Assembly: GCF_010131535.1 (NCBI RefSeq)
Contig: NZ_WUBS01000006.1
Span: forward strand, 229,583 to 293,582
Source of the DNA: Acerihabitans arboris
Lineage (GTDB): Bacteria; Pseudomonadota; Gammaproteobacteria; Enterobacterales; Enterobacteriaceae
Length of the DNA: 64,000 bases
Direction of reading: 5' to 3'
Below the pieces are notes generated by a model. It was given only the letters and a program-made list of their open reading frames with translations, searched no databases and had not been told where the DNA came from. Below, in pieces: positions 9,001 through 16,082 of this stretch. How positions within the stretch are numbered: the stretch's first letter is position 1; every line of letters starts with the position of its first letter. The translations under genes were made by a program, and so were the position numbers.

Positions 9001-9777
9001 TCAGGCGGTCGGGATGGTACCGCCATCGATAACGTATTCAGTGCCGGTAATGGTCGCCGCCCTCGGGGAAGCGAGGAAAGCGATAAGATTGGCCACTTCA
9101 ACCGGTTTCGACGGCCGGCCCAACGGGATACCGCCCAAAGACTTCATGATAATCTCCTTGCCGCCGGCGTAATCGGTTCCGGCCCCTGCGGCGAGCCGCT
9201 CCGCCAGGGCAACCGAGGCCTCGGTCTCGACCCAACCGGGGGAAACCCGCAGCACGCGCACCCCTTGGGGCGTGACTTCCTTGGACAGGCTCTTGCTGTA
9301 AGTCGACAGCGCCGCCTTCGCCGCCGCGTAGGCGGTGGTCGACTCTGGCAGCGGCAGATGACGCTGGATTGACGTGACGTGGATGATAACGCCCGTTCCA
9401 CGGGCCAGCATGCCGGGAAGCAAGGCGCGATCGAGCCGTACCGCCGGGAAAAGATTAAGATACAGCTCGTTATGCCATTCATCCTCTCCCAGCGCGGCGA
9501 AGCCGCCCGCCGGCGCCGACGAACCGCCAAGAACGTGGACAATAATATCCACCCCGCCCAGACGGTCATTAACGGCATCGACGACGGCGGCGCAGCCGTC
9601 AACCGTGGCCACATCCGCGGCGACGAACATCTGTTCCGGCATGGCGTCCGGACGGGAACGGGCGGTGGTAATCACGTTTGCGCCATTCTGGCGGAACAGC
9701 GCTACCACCGCCGCGCCGATACCTTTGGTGCCGGCGGTGACCAGCACGCGCCGGTCTTTCAGGTCAAGATCCATCAT
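9001..9777 (-). CDS. Short-chain dehydrogenase/reductase (SDR)
   Basis: A 258-residue classical SDR oxidoreductase. The cofactor-binding TGxxxGxG motif appears as [11 protein letters not shown], the structural DVA follows, and the catalytic Ser (HVTSIQRH) and YAAAK lie near residues 141-158. The C-terminal GTEYVIDGG is typical of the family. The likely cofactor is NAD(P)H; the substrate is unknown. GGAG six bases before the ATG at 9777 supports that start; a GTG further out at 9789 is less likely. The gene diverges from an HxlR regulator, a common pairing in which the regulator controls the oxidoreductase in response to electrophiles. Confidence 0.85.
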   Translation of the reverse strand: MMDLDLKDRRVLVTAGTKGIGAAVVALFRQNGANVITTARSRPDAMPEQMFVAADVATVDGCAAVVDAVNDRLGGVDIIVHVLGGSSAPAGGFAALGEDEWHNELYLNLFPAVRLDRALLPGMLARGTGVIIHVTSIQRHLPLPESTTAYAAAKAALSTYSKSLSKEVTPQGVRVLRVSPGWVETEASVALAERLAAGAGTDYAGGKEIIMKSLGGIPLGRPSKPVEVANLIAFLASPRAATITGTEYVIDGGTIPTA

Positions 9778-9932
9778 CAGTGTCTCCACGGGGTTAAGCG
9801 TGCCGCGGTATGAAAGCGGCAGGCAATTTAGCGCCTTCGCACTGAAGAAGCGACGGCGCGTTGCTGTGCCATGAGTATCACCATATACTTTCGTTACGAC
9901 AAGAACGCACGAAAAAGTAAGTCACTAACCAA

Positions 9933-10262
9933 ATGGTAAAAAATGCCTATACCCCGGTGACCGCCGCCGTTGGGGTGGAAAACGCGCTGCGGCTGCTGGA
10001 GGGCCGCTGGAAACTGGTGATCTTGTTTCATCTGTTTGGCGGACGGGTCCGCCGCTATTCCGATCTTGAGAAACTGATACCGGAGATTTCCCAGAAGATG
10101 CTGGCCCAGCAACTGCGCCAGCTGGAAGGCGACGGCATCGTGCTGCGCAAGGTCTATCCCCAGGTTCCTCCCAAGGTGGAATACCGCCTGTCGGAATGGG
10201 GGCAGGCGCTATGTCCCGCGCTTGATGCCCTGTTGACCTGGGCGGAACTGCGGGACTCGTAA
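9933..10262 (+). CDS. HxlR-family transcriptional regulator
   Basis: A compact 109-residue winged-helix DNA-binding protein of the HxlR/DUF24 type. The core shows the family pattern: GRWKLVILFHLFGG, RYSDLEKLIPEISQKMLAQQ and LRQLEGDGIVLRKVYPQVPPKVEY, with a C-terminal dimerisation helix. Unlike the thiol-sensing YodB/QorR members, it has no Cys near the N-terminus; the only Cys is in LCPALDALL, so redox sensing by an N-terminal Cys is not supported. It is divergent from the SDR gene, with 155 bases between the starts, which probably holds both promoters and the operator. The ribosome-binding site is weak. Confidence 0.88.
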   Translation: MVKNAYTPVTAAVGVENALRLLEGRWKLVILFHLFGGRVRRYSDLEKLIPEISQKMLAQQLRQLEGDGIVLRKVYPQVPPKVEYRLSEWGQALCPALDALLTWAELRDS

Positions 10263-10501
10263 ATCACGGGCTATTCATAAATCACGGGGCATTGCCCTTA
10301 TTGCACCAAAATTGATCACCGCGGTCCCCCTGCGCCTCATTTTAGTACATCGGCCGCCCGTGGGTTGCCGCCTTCCCCCGCTTATGGGCAGCCGCCGCCC
10401 AATCGCCGTCAGTTATAGGGCAAACAGAACTGGCCTCTTTCTTGCTTGGTAGTTGTACATGTATAGATAAGCTCATTCACTGCCGTTTAAGGATCGCTGT
10501 C

Positions 10502-11962
10502 ATGCCGTTGCGTAATGTTAATGAAGAAAAAGGGACCGTCGACAACGCGTTGTTGCATCATATCTGGTCGTTAATTGATGAAAAAAAGAATACGTTTTGC
10601 GATCTGAGCGATCGGATATGGGCGACGCCCGAAGTGAACTACACCGAGGTAAAATCCTCGCGGGCGCATCTCGACATCCTTAAAGCGCAGGGGTTTCGCG
10701 TTACCGAAGGCGTTGCCGGCCTGCCGACCGCCATGATGGGCGAAGCGGGTTCAGGCGGTCCGGTGATCGCCATCCTCGGCGAGTATGATGCGTTGCCCGG
10801 CCTGAGCCAGCAGGCGGATGTGGCGCGGCCCATCGCGCTGGAGGAAGGCGGCAACGGCCACGGCTGCGGCCATAATATGCTGGGCTCCGCCGCGCTGCTG
10901 GCCGCCACGGCGGTGAAGGATTACCTGGCGTCAGAGGGTCTGCCAGGCCGCGTGCGTTTTTATGGCTGCCCGGCGGAGGAAGGCGGCGCGGGCAAGGGGT
11001 TTATGGTGCGGGCCGGTTTATTTGACGATGTCGATATCGCCATCTGCTGGCATCCGGGGGCGTTTAACTGCGTCAAGGAACCGAATTCCCTGGCCTGTAA
11101 TGAAATCAACTACCATTTCCACGGGCGAGCTTCCCACGCCTCGGCCACGCCGCACCTGGGCCGTAGCGCGCTTGACGCGGTGGAGCTGATGAACGTGGGC
11201 GTCAATTACCTGCGCGAACATATGCCGAACAGCGCGCGTATCCATTACGCCATCACCGATTCAGGCGGTTTTTCCCCGAACGTGGTGCAGGCGAAGGCGA
11301 CCGTGCGTTACCTGGTGCGCACCCGCACCCTGCCTGAGCTGCTGGAACTGCTGGCGCGGGTGGATAAAGTGGCCGAGGGCGCGGCGCTGATGACCGAAAC
11401 CACCATGAAACGCAATATCCTCAGCGGCGACGCCAACCTGGTGGCCAACCGCGTGCTGGAAGAGCTGATGCAGTCTCACCTTGAAGCGCTCGGCGGGCCG
11501 GGATTCGATGAGGCCGATTACGCCTATGCGGCGCGATTCCAGCAGACGATGTCAAAAGAGGAAATCAGCAGCGCGTTTCACCGCACCGGCAAGACCATGG
11601 AGTCGGGTGAAACGCTGTGTGATTATGTCCTGCCGCTCGACCGACCGGCCAGCACCATGATCGGCTCCACCGACGTGGGTTCGGTAAGCTGGGTGGTCCC
11701 AACCGTCCAGGCGCAAAGCGCCACTTATACCATCGGCACGCCCGGCCACTCGTGGCAGTTGGTGGCGCAGGGTAAATCCTCGCTGGCCCATAAAGGGCTG
11801 GCCCACGCGGCGAAAGTCATGGCCAGCACGGCCATCGACCTGATGAAGCAGCCGTCGCTTATCGAGGCGGCCAAGCAGGAGCATAAGCGTCAACTGAAGG
11901 GTACGCCGTTTATCAATCCGATTCCCGACGATGTGTTACCCCCCTTTCCCGGCACGCATTGA
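10502..11962 (+). CDS. M20-family amidohydrolase, AbgB-like
   Basis: A 486-residue metal-dependent amidohydrolase similar to AbgB, a subunit of p-aminobenzoyl-glutamate hydrolase. Metal-site residues of the M20 family are visible in GHGCGHNMLG, in the Glu pair PAEEGGAGKGFM and in the His of ICWHPGAFN. The dimerisation (lid) domain follows with HFHGRASHASATPHLGRSAL. AbgB partners with AbgA in E. coli, but no AbgA is seen here, so this may act alone on another N-acyl or aminoacyl amide. AAGGATCGCTGTC supports the ATG at 10502. The gene sits 49 bases before a polar-amino-acid-type ABC transporter, suggesting the transporter imports its substrate or product. Confidence 0.83.
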   Translation: MPLRNVNEEKGTVDNALLHHIWSLIDEKKNTFCDLSDRIWATPEVNYTEVKSSRAHLDILKAQGFRVTEGVAGLPTAMMGEAGSGGPVIAILGEYDALPGLSQQADVARPIALEEGGNGHGCGHNMLGSAALLAATAVKDYLASEGLPGRVRFYGCPAEEGGAGKGFMVRAGLFDDVDIAICWHPGAFNCVKEPNSLACNEINYHFHGRASHASATPHLGRSALDAVELMNVGVNYLREHMPNSARIHYAITDSGGFSPNVVQAKATVRYLVRTRTLPELLELLARVDKVAEGAALMTETTMKRNILSGDANLVANRVLEELMQSHLEALGGPGFDEADYAYAARFQQTMSKEEISSAFHRTGKTMESGETLCDYVLPLDRPASTMIGSTDVGSVSWVVPTVQAQSATYTIGTPGHSWQLVAQGKSSLAHKGLAHAAKVMASTAIDLMKQPSLIEAAKQEHKRQLKGTPFINPIPDDVLPPFPGTH

Positions 11963-12011
11963 TGACGGCCGTTGATTCAGAGTTTCGATTGCAGGATGCA
12001 AGGAGATAAGC

Positions 12012-12728
12012 ATGGCAGACCTTGGTTTTTTCCAGGCCCTGAGCTTTGGGCCGGAGGGATGGGGGCCGATGTTGCTCTCCGGCGCGCTGATGACGATCGC
12101 CCTGTCGATGTCGGGCTTTTTGCTGGCGGGCGTTATCGGCGCGCTGTTTTCCTGGGCAAAGATTTGCGGCAACCGCCCGGTACGCTATATCGCCGACGTC
12201 TATACCACGGTGGTTCGCGGTATTCCGGATCTGCTGATTATCTACCTGTTGTATTTTGGCGGCAGCCAGGCGCTGACCTCGCTGGGCAAGCTGTTCGGCG
12301 AGGGGCAATTTATCAGTTTTCCCGGTTTCCTGGCGGGCATGCTGGCGGTGGGCATCGCCGCGGGCGCGCAGCAGACGGAGGTGTTTCGCGGCGCCTTTTA
12401 TGCCATCGCGCCGGGCGAGCTGGAGGCGGCTAAGGCCTTCGGCATGAGCGTCCCCGTGCGCATGCGCCGCATTATTATCCCGCTGCTGCTGCGCCATGCC
12501 CTGCCGGGCATGGGCAACGTTTGGCAACTGGTGCTGAAGGCCGCCGCGCTGGTGTCGGTTACCGGCCTGGCCGAGCTGATGAACAAAGCGCAGACCGGTG
12601 CCGGCTCCACCGGCAAACCTTTCGATTTTTACTGCGCCGCGGCGGTGCTGTACCTGTTGATTTCCGCCTGTTCGGGCTGGTCGCTGAATAAAGCCGAAAC
12701 GCACTATTCGCGCGGGGTAAAACGCTAA
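12012..12728 (+). CDS. Amino-acid-type ABC permease, HisQ-like
   Basis: A 238-residue inner-membrane permease of the polar amino acid uptake family. It has several hydrophobic helices beginning with MLLSGALMTIALSMSGFLLA. The EAA loop that contacts the ATPase is visible as ELEAAKAFGMSVPVRMRRI near residue 140. A strong ribosome-binding site (AAGGAGATAAGC) precedes the ATG. Its stop overlaps the next permease start by one base (TAATG), so the two are translationally coupled and form a heterodimeric pore. Substrate specificity is unknown; the AbgB-like hydrolase upstream hints at an amide or peptide-like compound. Confidence 0.88.
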   Translation: MADLGFFQALSFGPEGWGPMLLSGALMTIALSMSGFLLAGVIGALFSWAKICGNRPVRYIADVYTTVVRGIPDLLIIYLLYFGGSQALTSLGKLFGEGQFISFPGFLAGMLAVGIAAGAQQTEVFRGAFYAIAPGELEAAKAFGMSVPVRMRRIIIPLLLRHALPGMGNVWQLVLKAAALVSVTGLAELMNKAQTGAGSTGKPFDFYCAAAVLYLLISACSGWSLNKAETHYSRGVKR

Positions 12729-13453
12729 TGGACCTTGAATTCCTCTGGGAAACCTTTTTGCAGTTGATACCCGGCATCCCGTTGACGCTGAAGTTGGCCT
12801 TTTATTCCGTGGCCATGGGCTTTTGCCTCGCCTTCCTGCTGGCGCTGGCCCGGCTCTCGCCGTATATCTGGCTGCGCGCGCCGGCGCGGTGTTATGTGTT
12901 CTGCCTGCGGGGGACGCCGCTGCTGGTGCAGCTGTTCCTGATTTATTACGGCATGAGCCAGTTTGAAGCGGTACGCAACAGCGTGCTGTGGCCGATACTG
13001 CGCGAACCCTATGGCTGCGCGCTGCTGTCGCTTTCGCTGTGTACCGCCGCCTATGGCAGCGAAATCCTGCGCGGCGGCCTGCTATCCGTTCCCCATGGCG
13101 CGGTGGAAGCCGCGCGCGCCTGCGGCATGACCCGCCTGCTGGTGGTGCGGCGCATCCTGTTCCCGATGGCGATCCGCCAGGCCTTGCCCGCCTACGGCAA
13201 CGAGCTGATTTCGATGGTGCAGTCCACTTCCCTGGCCTCGATTATCACCCTGATGGACATTACCGGCATCGCCGCGCAAATCATCTCCAATACGTATCGG
13301 GCGCTTGAGGTTTTCCTGGTGGCGGGCCTGATTTACCTGCTGATCAACCTGCTGATTACCCGGCTGGTGATGTGGCTGGAATACCGGCTGACGCCGCATC
13401 TGCGCGCGCGCGCGACCTCAATCGATAAAAAAACGCTGGGAAGCGCGCACTGA
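12728..13453 (+). CDS. Amino-acid-type ABC permease, HisM-like
   Basis: The second permease subunit, 241 residues, with about five hydrophobic segments. The family pattern CLRGTPLLVQLFLIYYG lies near residue 60, and the EAA loop is AVEAARACGMTRLLVVRRI near residue 125. ALPAYGNELISMVQSTSLAS matches the conserved segment after the loop in HisM and ArtM. It follows the first permease with a one-base overlap and precedes the binding protein by 63 bases. No ATPase gene is found on either side, so the transporter must borrow an ATP-binding subunit encoded elsewhere. Confidence 0.88.
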   Translation: MDLEFLWETFLQLIPGIPLTLKLAFYSVAMGFCLAFLLALARLSPYIWLRAPARCYVFCLRGTPLLVQLFLIYYGMSQFEAVRNSVLWPILREPYGCALLSLSLCTAAYGSEILRGGLLSVPHGAVEAARACGMTRLLVVRRILFPMAIRQALPAYGNELISMVQSTSLASIITLMDITGIAAQIISNTYRALEVFLVAGLIYLLINLLITRLVMWLEYRLTPHLRARATSIDKKTLGSAH

Positions 13454-13516
13454 TCCAAAACGACCGTTTTTGCGCCGCAAGGCGAATTATCCCTTTATTT
13501 ATACAGGAGTTATAGA

Positions 13517-14374
13517 ATGAAATTGGCAAGCCTGGTACGCATATTGTGCATTACCACTACCCTGGTGGCCAGCTTCAGCGGCCATGCTGAAGAGGGAAAA
13601 AAATGGACGGTGGTAAAAATTGCCACCGAAGGGGCGTTTCGCCCCTACAACTTTACCAAACCCGACGGTACCCTGGATGGGTTTGAAATTGATTTGTACA
13701 AAGTGCTGTGCGCGAAGATGAAGGTGGAGTGCCAGATTACGGTGCAACCCTTCGCCGGCGTCATCCCGGCGCTGAATGCCGGTAAATTCGACGCTATCAT
13801 GGACGGATTGTCCGCCACCGAGGCGCGTAGAAAAATCATCGATTTTTCCGCCTCATACAGTAATGCCGGGCAGGGTTTCGCCGTGCTGAAAAGCAGTCCG
13901 CTGGCCGCCATGCCCGACCTGGGCACCCGATTTTCCCTTAACACCGACGAAGCGGGCGCCAAGGCCGAAATTGAAAAGCTCACCCCGCTGCTGAAAGGCA
14001 AGGTTATCGGCGTACAGGGATCGTCCATCGGCCAGCAGTTCCTGGACAAATATCTCAAAGGAGTGGTGACCATTCGGGAATATAAAACCACCGAAGAGCA
14101 CGATCTCGACCTGAAATCCGGGCGCGTCGATCTGATTTTCGCCTCGGCGACCTACCTTAACGGCGCCAAGGCCAAGCCGGGCAACGAGGCTATCGCCCTG
14201 GCCGGGCCGCAGTTTATCGGCGGGATCCTGGGCAGCGGTTCGGCGGTCGGCGTTCGCAAGACCGATCCGGAGCTGAAAAAAATGTTTGATGACGCTATTG
14301 CCGAAACCAAACGGGAAGGCACGCTGAAAACCCTGACCATGAAATGGTTCGGCATGGATACCACTCCGCAATAA
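13517..14374 (+). CDS. Periplasmic substrate-binding protein of amino-acid ABC transporter
   Basis: A 285-residue family 3 solute-binding protein. The N-terminus is a Sec signal peptide with a likely cut after SGHA. The mature protein opens with KIATEGAFRPYNFTKPDG, followed by LDGFEIDLYKVLCAKM and FDAIMDGLSATEARRKIIDFS, all typical of LAO/HisJ-like proteins. The conserved ligand-binding Arg and Asp regions are present (ATEARRK; EEHDLDLKSGRVDLIF). It closes the permease operon; an ACAGGAG ribosome-binding site precedes the ATG. The ligand cannot be named from sequence; binding of an amino acid, opine or amide is plausible given the upstream hydrolase. Confidence 0.9.
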   Translation: MKLASLVRILCITTTLVASFSGHAEEGKKWTVVKIATEGAFRPYNFTKPDGTLDGFEIDLYKVLCAKMKVECQITVQPFAGVIPALNAGKFDAIMDGLSATEARRKIIDFSASYSNAGQGFAVLKSSPLAAMPDLGTRFSLNTDEAGAKAEIEKLTPLLKGKVIGVQGSSIGQQFLDKYLKGVVTIREYKTTEEHDLDLKSGRVDLIFASATYLNGAKAKPGNEAIALAGPQFIGGILGSGSAVGVRKTDPELKKMFDDAIAETKREGTLKTLTMKWFGMDTTPQ

Positions 14375-14546
14375 TGCGTTTCCCCGGCCTGCGGGTCGGG
14401 TTCCCCCTCCTTCGATACCCCGAATATTTGCCACTTTTGCCGCCTATTCGGGCGTTTGATTTGCCTGCGCCGGATTTACAGTATCGGCGGTAACAGAAAA
14501 ATTTTTATTCCCCGTCGGGCGTCTCTTTTTCTAAGGTTCCTTTTGC

Positions 14547-16082
14547 GTGGCAAAATCATTTTTACGAAGTGGCGGTCTGCTGGATATTTATGCGCTGGGC
14601 GAACAGGGCCGGCCGGTGCATGCGTCGGCGTTGCAGATACGCGAAACCCTGCGCCTGCGCCAACAGCAGCGCATCGCCGACTGCCTGGCGATTCCCCAGC
14701 CTAACGAGGATGGCGATCGTATCGACTGGTATTCGCCGCGCGCGGGTAAGGTGTCCTCATGGGCCGGGGCCAGCGATGCTGAACGCGCGTCCGCGCTTAG
14801 GGAGCTGGAAAGCTGCCAGGCCGTCGCCGCCGAACTTTGCCGGCGCGCCGGGATGGCGGAAAAGGCCGCCCAACGGCTGTTTGGCGCGTTATTGTCAAAA
14901 GCCCTGCGGTTTCCCGATAAGCAGAATGTCTATCTGGTGGGCGGTAAGCCGGTGCTGACGTTCTGGGGTTTTGTCAGCCTGGATAAAAAAACCAGCGCCG
15001 ACCCGTTCGAGAGCCTGCGCCCAGCCGTGGATCAGGCTCCTGATAAAACCATGGAGGTATCATTTACCGCGCTGGCGCAGGATGTCGAACCGACCGCACG
15101 ACCCATCGGCGTTGACGAGCCGGCGGCGACAGCGTCAAGCCCGCCATCGCAGACGTTCCCCGCCGGGGAAAAATCTCGTCCGGCTGACAACCAGCGCCGG
15201 CGCCGGTGGCGTGTTTGGTGGCTGCTGCCCGCGCTGGCGGTGCTGGCAACGCTGGCGTCGCAAATCCGCGGCGGCGTATCCGGCGTCCTGCTTTCCCCGG
15301 CGCCGGCGTTATCCGAAGTTAGCGCCGAAAAACGGATTTTACCCGCCTCCGGTCATGCGCCTGAACCCGCGTTCCCGAGCCGTACACCCCTGGCGCCGCT
15401 TACCGGTGGCGCCGCCGCGGTTCATCCTGCCGGCGTGAGCGCCACGACATACCCGGCCGGAGGGACCACCCTGGTAAATCCCGGCGGCGCGGACGGTCGG
15501 GGCGCCCAGGCAACGCCGAACGACGCGGCGCATCCCGCATCCGTGCCAAACGGCGCGCCCGCCGCCGGGGATAAGCCACGGGAGGACCCGACGCCCGTAG
15601 CCGTAGGCCCAACCGTCCCCGCCCTCCAGGCGCCCCCCCCGCCGGCCGATAAGCCGGTGGCCGCTGCGGCCGCCCCTGAGCCGGCCTCCATCAGCAAGAA
15701 CGCGCTGACGCTGTCGCCGGAGGCGATAAAAATCGGCTCGACGGATTTCCTTAACGGCAACTGGCGCGCCACGGTCGATATCAAGACGCCGCTGACCGGC
15801 AAACCGCCGAGTCTCAAATATCAGCTTAACCATGGCAAGGGCACGGTCAAGATAACCCATGGCGACGGCGTGACCTGCCGGACGGCGGTCGACGCCGGGC
15901 TGATGAAATCCGGCAATCTGGTGATCAATAGCCGCGCCAAGGCCCGGTGCAGCGACGGTACCCGCTATCAAATACCGGAAGTCGCCTGCCGGCAGGGCGC
16001 AAAAGGCGTGGCGGAGTGCAAAGGACGCTATGACGCCAATACAACCTTTCCGATAACGATGAAGCGCGAGAGTGGACAATAA
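14547..16082 (+). CDS. srfA: SrfA family protein, single-pass membrane anchor
   Basis: The first gene of the srfABC operon, 511 residues from a GTG start with CTAAGG upstream. The N-terminal 170 residues form a soluble domain beginning SFLRSGGLLDIYALGEQG. A basic stretch, QRRRRWRVWWLLP, then leads into one transmembrane helix near residues 225-240. A long Pro/Ala/Gly-rich linker of about 130 residues follows, and finally a compact C-terminal domain with paired Cys residues (DGVTCRTAVD, KARCSDGTRYQ, PEVACRQGAKG, AECKGRY). Cys-rich folding and the basic residues before the helix suggest a cytoplasmic N-terminus and a periplasmic C-terminus. SrfA was named as a virulence-associated gene in Salmonella; its molecular role is unknown to me. 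Confidence 0.8.
   Translation: MAKSFLRSGGLLDIYALGEQGRPVHASALQIRETLRLRQQQRIADCLAIPQPNEDGDRIDWYSPRAGKVSSWAGASDAERASALRELESCQAVAAELCRRAGMAEKAAQRLFGALLSKALRFPDKQNVYLVGGKPVLTFWGFVSLDKKTSADPFESLRPAVDQAPDKTMEVSFTALAQDVEPTARPIGVDEPAATASSPPSQTFPAGEKSRPADNQRRRRWRVWWLLPALAVLATLASQIRGGVSGVLLSPAPALSEVSAEKRILPASGHAPEPAFPSRTPLAPLTGGAAAVHPAGVSATTYPAGGTTLVNPGGADGRGAQATPNDAAHPASVPNGAPAAGDKPREDPTPVAVGPTVPALQAPPPPADKPVAAAAAPEPASISKNALTLSPEAIKIGSTDFLNGNWRATVDIKTPLTGKPPSLKYQLNHGKGTVKITHGDGVTCRTAVDAGLMKSGNLVINSRAKARCSDGTRYQIPEVACRQGAKGVAECKGRYDANTTFPITMKRESGQ

Noticed and set aside
10261..10288. Direct repeat AAATCACGGG after the HxlR gene
   Set aside because: Two short copies 18 bases apart with no further structure; probably chance or slippage.
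11913..12704. A 263-codon minus-strand frame opposite the HisQ-like permease
   Set aside because: No family pattern, composition of a shadow frame, and the permease on the other strand has all expected motifs.
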